64,000 nucleotides of DNA from Marisa cornuarietis (lineage: Eukaryota > Mollusca > Gastropoda > Architaenioglossa > Ampullariidae): NCBI GenBank assembly GCA_004794655.1, contig SMMW01000634.1, forward strand, positions 1,522,501 through 1,586,500. The letters run 5' to 3'. Shown here piece by piece: positions 26,501 to 34,499 of this stretch. Under the pieces are notes generated by a model. The model ran no database searches. It was not told where the DNA came from and was given only the letters and a program-made list of their open reading frames with translations. Within the stretch, counting starts at the first letter, position 1. Every line of letters starts with the position of its first letter. Position numbers and translations under genes: made by a program.

Positions 26501-28940
26501 ATGAACATTCCTAATACAGTTGATTCTTGGTGAAATAATCCACAATAATAATGGATTGTTCAGAGACCTTAGACAGGCACTGAAGAGTCATGTGTGCTGT
26601 CGCTCTCAGCCATTCCTGCTTTCCAGATAAAGGTTTAATTTAAGATGTACAGTGTGCTAAGCCCCCCCCCCCCACCAAAAAAAAGAGGTGTACCCAAAGA
26701 CATTATATATTCAAAAAAAAGTTATACCTTTGCACCAGAAATGATGGCCATGGCATGCTTGTTCCACTCCATGACTTAGCAGATTGTATGGGAACATGAG
26801 GGCATTGTAGGGAAATATAAAGGCATAGATAGAGAGTTCCCCGTCTCTGCCAATCTTCAGGTCTGTAAGTTTAATCTGTGTTGGAAATGTTTGGTGCTTC
26901 TTCAGATTTACCAGATTGACATGTTGCTGTTGTGTCTGGGTCTGGATCTTGCTATCTGATCTTCCTTCTTGAAGCAGCATTTGCTCTCCTTTTTCTCTTG
27001 AGTTGCCCAGGGGCTGCCAGACTGATCAAGCGTGTCATACAGTTCAGAGATTTGTTGTAATAATCAGTCGTGTCACAGAATTCCAGTTGCTACTATTATT
27101 TTTAATGCATTTTAACCTCAGGATGGTTCTGTTTTTATTTGTAACCTACAGTCACTCACCAGTATATTTTTTGTCTTTGTTCAAGGCGAAGCAATATTGC
27201 TGACAACATCGGAAAGATAAAGTGAGTAGTAGCAAGTAGAACATGCAGGATGCACTCTGAAGATTAAAATAAAATTCTTTCCACTTTATGTAGGCTGTTT
27301 TACAGGAATATTTAACAAAGCAGTTGAAACATCAGTGATAACAGGGAACTTAACACTTTTTGTAAGCAGCAAACTGCCAAACACAATTTAACACTGACCA
27401 AAATGTTCACCAGCAAATGAAAAAATAAGTGCCACTTTAGCAGTAAATTGTTATGCTAGGTTCATATCTGACTGCCTGTATTCTTAAGATCTGTTCTCAA
27501 AAGAATAACAAATGACTGCAGCCATCAGAAAATCTGTCAAGATTTGCCTGCGTAAATTCCAGTCTTGAGATTTATGGATGGTCTGTTACTGATCTTTAAA
27601 CTACTCTTGCATCAACAGTTCTCACTTTCAGTTGTTAAACTGCATTATTGTAAAACAGTAACCACTAACCAGTAAGACTTTGTGTTCAAGTATTTCCTTC
27701 TTCTTTTGGACACAAAAATTTTGTGTTACAGATAAAATAATAAGAAATAGACTCTATTTGAGCAGCATATTTTACTTTAACACTGTGATTGTGTAGGTGC
27801 CCCATCCTGATGGTGACAGGCAGCAAAGCATCCTGCAATGATGAAGTTCATAGTTTATTTAGCCGAGTGCGAGCAGTATTGGACAAAAAGAAAGTAGACT
27901 TCCTTGAGGTTGATGGTGTTGCCAATGTTATTGAGGAAAAGGTGAGTAAACAACCAAGATGCATTGTTCTATTTTGTTTGCATTTTTACCTAAAATCTCA
28001 TAAAAATCTATATTAACATTATGTCTTTTTCTTGGGGGATTCCTTATTGCATTTTTCATCATTTACAAGGTAGAAATGTGACGTTAGCCTTCATTCATGT
28101 GCCTGTATTAATGTCATGAAAGTAGCTTTTGCCTCTGACTTTTACTTAGCATCAAGTTCTTTGTTATGTGCTGACTGATGAACATGCTGCTTATATTTCA
28201 GCCTGAGAGGTTTGCTGAGAGTTTCTTATATTTTCTCCAAGGACTTGGATTTGGTGAGTGAGCAATATAGTTTAAGGATCTTCTTGTAGCTATTATTTTC
28301 AAGTGCATTTCTTCAGACTAATTTTGTTAAATCTTTATAATATCACCATATGACTCTTACTGTTTTGATGATGATCTCAAACTTAGCAGAAAACCCAACA
28401 CAATACATGTATTTAATGTATTATATGATACTGTCAAAAGAAAACATACAAATGCGACAATATAGGACGGGGCCCAAAGTCCCAAATGTAAACAGTTTCC
28501 AGCAGACTTGACAAGCTTATTACCAATTATTGTAACTCAAAAACAGTACAAAAACATGTCACTACAAACAGACATTATTGTTAATTTGCAAGGTGCATTT
28601 ACAGTGGTGTGCTGAAAAGAGTGATGCAGAGTGAACATGGAGTAATATCAGAGATATCCAAGAACTGTCTATAGTTTTTTTTTATAGTTTCTGGTTGGCT
28701 TTGTTAAAATCACAAGGAATGTATCCATTAGCTTGTGGAGTACACTAATTTATTGCAGTTGGAGGAGTGCCTATGCCACGCGTTCAGCGGTCAGCATCAA
28801 TTGAAGGCAGTCCTGGTGTGATGCCAGGCCGCACTCGCAGCATGTCCATGGAAGAGGCTGATATGCCTCGTGGTATCTACTCTATGTCACCTCCTAAGCA
28901 TGGAGGATCAACACTATCCTCTAGTCCCACAAAAAGCTAA
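5504..28940 (+). CDS. NDRG: NDRG-family protein (N-myc downstream-regulated gene), 13 coding exons
   Basis: Joined exons: 5504-5518, 5761-5811, 14483-14540, 15731-15848, 16063-16125, 16458-16518, 17897-17983, 18620-18697, 25764-25879, 27186-27221, 27797-27941, 28202-28253, 28759-28940. All borders are GT-AG and phases agree; the sum is 1062 nt (353 residues plus TAA), normal for the family. Seen: the strand-turn ILTVHDLGSNH (residues 32-42), HVDVPGQED (65-73), the elbow region GEGAGAN (110-116) and a Ser/Pro-rich tail (about 298-353). NDRG proteins have an alpha/beta-hydrolase fold but lack a working catalytic triad; here the elbow reads GEGAG instead of GxSxG, so a non-enzymatic role is expected. 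Known relatives (NDRG1-4 in vertebrates, MESK2 in fly) are cytoplasmic proteins of stress response, trafficking and differentiation. The N-terminus is shorter than in vertebrate NDRGs. Family assignment is firm; which vertebrate paralogue is closest cannot be decided by eye. Confidence 0.93.
5761..5811 (+). CDS. NDRG: NDRG exon 2 (residues 6-22)
   Basis: The acceptor is tattgcag and the donor CAG|gtacgt. The 17 codons end in GRFKVFIQ, which corresponds to the first beta strand of NDRG proteins that runs straight into the 'QGD' turn completed by exon 3. It is followed by an 8.67-kb intron, the longest in the gene. Confidence 0.85.
5845..5990 (+). repeat. imperfect tandem repeat, NDRG intron 2
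   Basis: About two units of roughly 55 bases: TCTGGTGCATGAGATTTGA occurs twice (near 5911 and 5938-5955), each with GCACGTGCATGCAC-like sequence nearby. Rich in TGCATGCA palindromes. Confidence 0.65.
7650..7795 (+). repeat. two adjacent TTTATATAGCAC-type dispersed repeat fragments
   Basis: TACAGTGCATTTATATAGCA at about 7661 and GGTTATTTATAAAACGCTTT at about 7738, each preceded by an AATAATA run. Similar boxes lie at 1445, 31990 and 60370. Confidence 0.5.
13599..14359. mobile_element. non-autonomous hAT-type element with perfect 8-bp target duplication, NDRG intron 2
   Basis: The ends are CAGTGGCATGT ... ACATGCCACTG (11-bp inverted repeat visible on each side). It is flanked on both sides by GTTAGGAC (13591-13598 and 14360-14367), an exact 8-bp duplication, as hAT transposases make. 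The interior is more GC-rich than the intron and includes GACTAGGCTAGTCCCC near the left end and CCCCTAGCTGGTCCC near the right. No long open frame. Its right end is 124 bases before exon 3. Confidence 0.9.
14483..14540 (+). CDS. NDRG: NDRG exon 3 (residues 23-42)
   Basis: A long pyrimidine tract and cag acceptor precede GGAGAC; the donor is C|gtaagt. It encodes VILTVHDLGSN, the counterpart of the ILTYHDIGLNH signature of vertebrate NDRG proteins, with the conserved His-Asp pair. It begins only 124 bases after the right end of the hAT-type insertion at 13599-14359. Confidence 0.95.
14562..14595 (+). repeat. TG/GA microsatellite, NDRG intron 3
   Basis: (TG)9 followed by (GA)6, starting about 20 bases after the exon 3 donor. 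Confidence 0.85.
15731..15848 (+). CDS. NDRG: NDRG exon 4 (residues 42-81)
   Basis: The acceptor is tgtttag and the donor GA|gtgagt. It encodes a helix (FLNHYAMEEIMRRAA) followed by HVDVPGQED, equivalent to CHVDAPGQQEGA in vertebrate NDRGs. This is one of the most conserved blocks of the family. Confidence 0.95.
16063..16125 (+). CDS. NDRG: NDRG exon 5 (residues 81-102)
   Basis: The acceptor is ttttccag and the donor GA|gtgagt. It encodes DYIFPSMQTLGEDLVCVLDQL, matching the family block 'YQYPTMDELAEMLPPVL'. Both borders split an Asp codon between its second and third base. Confidence 0.94.
16458..16518 (+). CDS. NDRG: NDRG exon 6 (residues 102-122), degenerate nucleophile elbow
   Basis: The acceptor is tcttccag and the donor GCG|gtaaga. 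It encodes VICIGEGAGANIIARFA, equivalent to IIGIGVGAGAYILSRFA of NDRG3. The position where alpha/beta hydrolases carry the catalytic serine (GxSxG) is Gly112 here, as in known NDRG proteins. Confidence 0.95.
17897..17983 (+). CDS. NDRG: NDRG exon 7 (residues 123-151)
   Basis: The acceptor is ttcttacag and the donor AAG|gtatta. It encodes QPDRVMGVCLIHCTGTTAGF, aligning with [21 protein letters not shown] of NDRG3. The strand 'VCLIHC' sits where vertebrate members have 'LVLINVD'. Confidence 0.93.
18260..18445 (+). repeat. imperfect tandem repeat, NDRG intron 7
   Basis: Several diverged units of about 27-30 bases built on 'CATTTGCCAGGTAAAG' and 'TTGCCAGAAAGAGTAG' (near 18285, 18315, 18350, 18370, 18400 and 18415). 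It lies 200-350 bases before exon 8. Confidence 0.55.
18620..18697 (+). CDS. NDRG: NDRG exon 8 (residues 152-177)
   Basis: The acceptor follows a T/A-rich tract (aaacag) and the donor is TCT|gtgagt. It encodes WKLEQIGMNPTAEAYLCLHRFG, matching the cap-helix segment 'WAASKLSGLTTNVVDIILAHHFG' of NDRG3. A 7.07-kb intron with nested DNA transposons follows. Confidence 0.93.
23085..24090. mobile_element. pogo/Tigger-like non-autonomous element (outer element)
   Basis: The left end CAGCCAAACCTCCCTATTAA and the right end (read on the minus strand) CAGCAAAGCCTCCTCATTAA form inverted repeats of about 24 bases with a few mismatches. Both continue with related subterminal text (GTCGTAACTGAGAGGGTCAT at left; AAAGGGATTGAGTCGTAATA near right). 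Ends of the CAGTNAAACCTCC type are known from Tigger/pogo elements. A second left-end-like piece (AAACCTCCCTATGCTGATAG) lies just upstream near 23060. Interrupted by the element at 23433-23811. Confidence 0.65.
23433..23811. mobile_element. nested TA-type miniature element with a transposase N-terminal vestige
   Basis: The left end has TAAATTTCGGACTATAAGCC. The right end read on the minus strand is ACCATAAATTTCGGTCTATT. CGGACTATAAGCCGC-type ends mark a widespread miniature element family of animals. Inside, ATG 23666 opens a 31-codon frame, MSKTRQNSFDAAFKLYIFAA, resembling the helix-turn-helix N-terminus of pogo-like transposases ('SYDAAFKL..'), ending at a TAG. It sits within the outer element, so it inserted later. 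Confidence 0.65.
25764..25879 (+). CDS. NDRG: NDRG exon 9 (residues 178-216)
   Basis: The acceptor is ctttctcag and the donor AA|gtatgt. It encodes an amphipathic, charged helical region ending in NPRNLKKFVQAFMK, the counterpart of 'NQDNLQLFLNSYNGR' in NDRG3. Confidence 0.94.
27186..27221 (+). CDS. NDRG: NDRG micro-exon 10 (residues 216-228)
   Basis: A 36-bp exon with acceptor gttcaag and donor AA|gtgagt. It encodes RSNIADNIGKIK, linking the cap to the next core strand. It is in frame on both sides, and both borders interrupt a Lys codon after its second base. Confidence 0.88.
27797..27941 (+). CDS. NDRG: NDRG exon 11 (residues 228-276)
   Basis: The acceptor is ttgtgtag and the donor AAG|gtgagt. 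It starts with CPILMVTGSKASCNDEV, equivalent to CSTLLVVGDNSPAVEAV of NDRG3, and ends in the 'DGVANVIEEK' strand-helix. Confidence 0.95.
28202..28253 (+). CDS. NDRG: NDRG exon 12 (residues 277-294)
   Basis: The acceptor is atatttcag and the donor G|gtgagt. It encodes PERFAESFLYFLQGLGF, a near match to the family block 'PGKLTEAFKYFLQGMGY' that closes the hydrolase fold. Confidence 0.95.
28759..28940 (+). CDS. NDRG: NDRG exon 13 (residues 294-353), Ser/Pro-rich regulatory tail and stop
   Basis: The acceptor is tattgcag; the reading frame ends at TAA 28938-28940. The tail is basic, Ser-rich and probably disordered. It contains R318-T-R-S-M-S323, an exact R-x-R-x-x-S match to the SGK1/AKT consensus that is phosphorylated repeatedly in NDRG1, and a second weaker site, R304-S-A-S307. 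Phosphorylation here is inference from the motif. Confidence 0.93.
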
Positions 28941-31900
28941 GTCTGCAGTTCTTCCCTCATACGTGTGAACATTCTGCAAGTTCTGCCAACTGCCCATTTT
29001 TGACTTGTCCACAGTCACCAATACCTAGAGTAGAAAAATTGTTCTAAAGATTCCTCATGCACTTCCTCAGTAAAAACACTTTAGGCATTGTATTGCACAA
29101 AGAACCTCTCCTTCAGTGCTTGAATTGACAGATTGTCATTGTCAAGATTCTTTTTTCTTATCAATAGTGTCTGGTATTCACTGTACCATACATAGCGAAG
29201 CATTTTTTCACAGCAGTCTTGCTCTTGAATGAACAAATTTTAGTGTAAAAGTGTATCGTTAGCTTATGGGTTGTTTTTTTGGGGGGGTGGGGGTGGGGGG
29301 GGCAGGGGGTAAAAATTAATAAGGGCCATTTGTCTTGGATATATAATGAGTGTTCTAAAAACAACAGTGACTAGGACAGTGTGACTCAGTTTAGGAGTCT
29401 TCCAATACCTACCTATATTTAATGTTGAAGTTTTAGAATGTGGTACAAATTTAATGCCATTGTCTATGTTAGTGATTTCTAAAACATTGTTGGAGAAGAA
29501 AAAAAATGTAATTAACTCATGCTTGTTTTATAAATATGTTAAAGCTGGACATTGCAAGTATTACTAATTTCTTAACATTACCGTAAGGAATATTATGGTG
29601 TGTGAATGGAATTATGTTGTGTAAATATGTAATTAACATAATATTATATCAGTTTAAGGTGGATTTTAATGATCTAACCATAAACATTATTCCTTGGAAT
29701 ACAGTAGCATTTGTTTAGAGTAAACAGCTTAGCCCTAAGTGAAGTTTTTAGTTACCATTCTCATCAAGGCATGTCAGCCCAAATGCTGTGTACTATTATG
29801 TCTTTTGTGTAAGATGAATTTTATTCTTGAGTCAAGCTCACGGAAACCTGAAGACCTAATGTTTACATATAGAAAAGGTTCATTGTTGTGGTACATCCAC
29901 AACATTGGGTTCATGCAGTATTCTTGCTGTCACATCTTTAGTGTGTTTACCATTGTGGAGACTAAAATTATTATTTGTCTTGATGTATTGTTTGGACCAT
30001 ACATCATTTGATGTGTACAGTAAGAACTAGAACGAAAATAATATGCACTGTGGAATAAGCAATGGTATACAAAGTTACAAATGCAGACCTGAATGAGTGG
30101 ACAAGAAAAACATTCTATGCACCATCATCCACTGTAAGCTTGTGGATCATTGTTAATTGATTGTGATTATTTCTTTCCCTCAGCTGCAATGTAGCTGATT
30201 TTGCTGAGATGTCAACTCCTCTCGGATGTTGTGTTTAACCTGAAGTTTTCCGAGGTAGCAATGAAGTAATTGTTGGTGTTTGCAGACAGTGAGTCCATGC
30301 AGCAGTTATATGATTTTGTTTCATGTTTTCTAATGCTGTTGATTATTTGAACATGGGTTTTTGCTATGTTGAATAGTCATAATCATATCTGTATGTCTTT
30401 CTTTAGCATACGGAATTAGAAAACCTGCTTTTTTCTGACAGGCAGCTTGATATGTACACACCTTGGTGTAACCACAGATAAAGTTTTAAGAAAATCGCAT
30501 TAGCAAAATCATAGGATTATTTGCTTCTGTGGTCCTGTTCACAGGCATGTACAGGAGTATTCTGGTCATTGTTCTTTTCTTGAAATCAGAAGTGTATTTT
30601 TCATTTTCATAGTTGCCCATTTGTGTCTAAAATTTTAGTAACAAAAGGGGAATTCAGCTTCCTCCTTTCAGTGCTGTGTGGTTTGACAGTATCCTCTTGA
30701 ACTGTGGGGAGAGGTTGTAAACCTTGTTTGATCAATAAGAAAATCTTAAGAAAAGTTGTTTTGGGGAAAGCTAGAAGCAGTGATATGGCACCATCACCAG
30801 CTAAAGAATATGGTATGGTTCTCTTACCTGTATATTCAGTGTCATTATTTCTGTGCAGTGTTTTGAAGAGCACGTGATAGATGCTCCAGTAGACTGGAAA
30901 ACTAAAAACTCTTGATACCATTTGCTGGCATTCACACAGTTTTAAGGTAACCAGAAAGTCATACTGGTGATGCAGAAAGTATACTGTTTCTTGCCCTTAC
31001 TCATTGATTTAGGTTTTTCCCCCAAAATATGATTTATCAGCAAATGCCACATACAATTACAATGAATAGAAACAGAATTGTTCTCACAATAATTATTTTA
31101 CACTAGTAGTTACACAATAAGTTCTACAGTAGTTACATTGAGACTTCATTGGAAACTGATGATTTATTACGTAATTCTGAACACTGTTGTATTAATGTGC
31201 AATGACCAAAGCATGCTAGATGACTGTTGTTCGATTCAGGGACCAGTGTACTTAGATGAACTCAGTTCGATAAACTTCAGAAATACAGTAGATTCTGGTC
31301 AGTCAAGCAATTGGTTAACCAGGGTAAGGATTAGGAACAGTTCTGTAAAACAACAAAATAAGAAGCACACAGAATATAAGTTTGTTTACTCTTAAGCTTC
31401 ATCATGCAGGCATATCTGATAGATGTTTTGACTAAAATTTCAAAAAAAAGAAACACTTATTTACAGCTGTTCCACTATCTTTAAGATGTAATGAAACTTG
31501 AAGGAATGACTGTGCATGATACAAAAAATAGCAGTCAGAGTTAATATGAAAAATGGTGCTGACACAAATACCAATAGTTAGATTATCTTTCTCGTGTTAG
31601 TAGTAAGGAGGTCATCTTATACTTAGGTCAATACTTTGAATGTTGTTTGTTTCTCAATTCTCAGACATGGTGTCTGGTGTTGACAGTAAGTTCTGTTTAT
31701 TTTACAATATCTCAGTGTAAGCCAGTGTTGCTGTTATAGTCTAATTTCGCAGTGACTTTGATGGGTTGATTCTGTGTACTTATTCCATCTAATGAATGCA
31801 GACAGTAGTGGCGAAAATGGGTAATGGGTATTTTAATATGTGGGAAAGTGTCCATGTTTTACACAAGGACCAATTCCAGGTATTCTTTAGTGGTGTCAAA

Positions 31901-31989
31901 CACCTTGCTGCAGTATTAAACTGATGAAACAGAGAGCAGGCTCATTAACCTTGGATATAGGGCATGACTTTGGTTTGAGTCACTTCTGG

Positions 31990-32540
31990 GTCTATAATAA
32001 TAATAAGCGTATGATTTACATAGCACATAATCACAGTCATGAAGGCTCATATTTTCAGCGCTCAAGACACGTAGGAAACATAAACAAAATATGAAGGACG
32101 CAAGGAGAAACAGCAATACAGACAAGTAATAAAAGACAAACGCAGAAGACACAAAGAGGAATCGGGGATCAAACAATAAGGATGGAGAGTGTCATAAATT
32201 TACAGAGAAAGACAAGCAGGCGGAGTAGTCAACTGACTAATTGCAACTATTAATAGCCAAGTTGATTGGTGTAAGGAGTAATGCTCATAGAACAGATGTG
32301 TTTTTAGTGCATGTTTAAAAGATTTGATCGTGGGTGGATGGCGGATATGGAGGGGAAGAACGTTCCACTGTTTTGCAGCACGGTAACTAAAAATACAGGT
32401 AAGCCCGCTGCTAACCCATCACTTAAATTTGCCTGATGGAGTAGGGGAGGTAATAGGTAGCAGGAGGTCAAAATGAACTCCTTTCCATGGTCTCTGTGAC
32501 CACAAGGCTAGGTAACAGTTACATGGTGTCATTATAAAAT
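31990..32540 (+). repeat. TTTACATAGCAC-headed dispersed repeat inside the NDRG 3' region
   Basis: It begins AATAATAATAAGCGTATGAT then TTACATAGCAC and TTCAGCGCTCAAGAC. It continues with a longer conserved-looking block around 32280-32400 (TTTAGTGCATGTTTAAAAGA, GGGGAAGAACGTTCCACTGT). This block order resembles long dispersed repeats of marine invertebrates, but I cannot name the family. Confidence 0.5.
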
Positions 32541-34469
32541 TGTTTGCAGAGCTCATTTGTGGTATTGATAATGTCTTATTTACCTGATCATTGCTACAGC
32601 TGTTTGCATGCAGCTACTCATGTTGGAGGAGCCAAAGTCTGCTTTCTACGACCTGGAGTCTGTAAGGTTGTTTAGGCAAAGACATTGCAGGTGTAGCATG
32701 AAAAAAGACAGAATGGCTCTTTTTACACGCATATGCATAGCTGCATAGTCCAGTGATCAGCTAACTTTCATTGGGTTTTGCCCTTGGCAAGTTGGAAGGA
32801 GAGCCTTTTATAACACACATGATCATACAATCCACAAACAGAAAAATGCTTTCTGCGTCCCTTACATTTACTGATGACAAGAGTGGTAAGGCTAATTGCT
32901 CAAATTGAAAACAAATTTTATAAGTATTTTAGAAACCCTCACTTTCGTTTTTTTAAACACATATTTCTTTCTAGAAACCTGATAGATACTGCATTCCACT
33001 GGCTTCGGGTGTTGCTCTCCGATTCTCACAAGAGAATGATAACAAACTTGTTGCCTATAGTGCTGAGAGCCACAACTGTAACAAAGGCATGCTACATAAT
33101 ATACCATCTGTGAATAGTTTGTGCAATAAGAGCCTGTTGTTATCCAGTCAGAAAACAGCTTAGTTATGCTGATAGACAGTTGAGGTGGAATGTGCTGCGT
33201 CCTGCCATTTGAAAATATAAAAGATGTTCAGGATTAGAAGCTGGCCTTTTTTTTATTTTTAATGACCTTTCAATAAGTAGCTGTATTCTAGTGGTACCTT
33301 GTCATTTTCATTATTTTAAGACAAAGATGTGGGCTATTTAGACAAAAGATGCCGCAGTCATTTTTAAAAACAGTAAATTTTATTTATCCCTCATTGATTT
33401 TAGTCATAAAAGAGAACAATTTCTGTTTTCGAACTGCTTTCAAGTTGCAATACAAACTTTACATTTTGTGAGGATTCTTTGTGTCTGTTGAAGCCAAAGC
33501 AACAGTTTAACAAGCATTTTACATGCTGTTTGCATATTCTTGTATGATATTTTATGTTTTATTATTCAAGAACAGTATTCATGCTGATTGTCTCTTAAGA
33601 TGTAGTTTTTTAGATCTGGACAAAGTAAATTTAAGTGTAACTTTAGATGCTTTCTTCAGTATTTCTGCACCTCAAGGGTGCTTATCTGAAGCAGCTTAAA
33701 ACCTGCTCATGCACTTTCTGTCAGTTTGTTTTATATGTGCTTACTTTGGTATTGTATGACTGTTTAACAGGTTTAGTTTGTCAAACTCAATAACTTGTTT
33801 GTTGAAATGTTGTGGTGTCAGCATTTATTTTAAATGTCATCATTCGTATTCTGTTATTTACCATTCTCATCTAAAAAGACATGCAATATACTTTGACTGG
33901 TTTCAGGCAGGCATGATTACCAGTTTTTTTCAGTTTCCATGTTAACACTTCAACAAACTGAGTTCGGGGTGTTTAGTCTGAAATATAAGACTGTAGAGCA
34001 CTGACAAAATCAGAAACACTGAAGCAAGCATCTGAAGCAATAGTTGGTTATTAAAAAAAGGATCTGAGAATGGATGTATATGATAACTATTGCATCTATG
34101 TATTAACTGAACTCAAAACTGCATCATGTGAAAGGCCAGAGGCAGTTCTTTTAATTGCATCTTTTAATTGCACAGTGGTGGTCTGTGGAAAAGTGCTTTG
34201 CATGCTAACAACACTTGATTTTTGTTTATTGGTGTACATGTATATATCTTGTTTCCACCACTGCAGAAATCATGCCCTAATGTACATGTTTTATGCGAAA
34301 AACTTTCTGTAGCCATGATGCATTTACCCATTTGTATTCAGAAATCTTTAAGAGATATTTAATCTGGATAAAATCCCGCTATAGTTTTCCTTTAAAGGAA
34401 TTTACCCAAAACAAAAATTTAGAGCTATACTGTTCCATTATTATTTAAGTAACTGATTGAAGAAGCTTA

Positions 34470-34475
34470 AATAAA
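34470..34475 (+). terminator. candidate polyadenylation signal AATAAA of the NDRG gene
   Basis: This is a canonical hexamer with a downstream GT/T-rich element (cattgttgtc) about 20 bases later. It is the first canonical signal I could find after the NDRG stop codon. Confidence 0.45.
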
Positions 34476-34499
34476 TCTGTTTGAACATAACTTCATTGT

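Larger units (their letters stand above)
28941..34490 (+). other. probable long 3' UTR of the NDRG gene
   Basis: After the stop codon the AT-rich sequence runs about 5.5 kb with no coding exon that I can recognise. I found no clear AATAAA between the stop and 34470, where AATAAA (34470-34475) is followed by a T/G-rich stretch. An interspersed repeat (31990-32540) is embedded in it. The true cleavage site could be earlier at a variant signal, for example ATTAAA near 31914. Confidence 0.45.
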
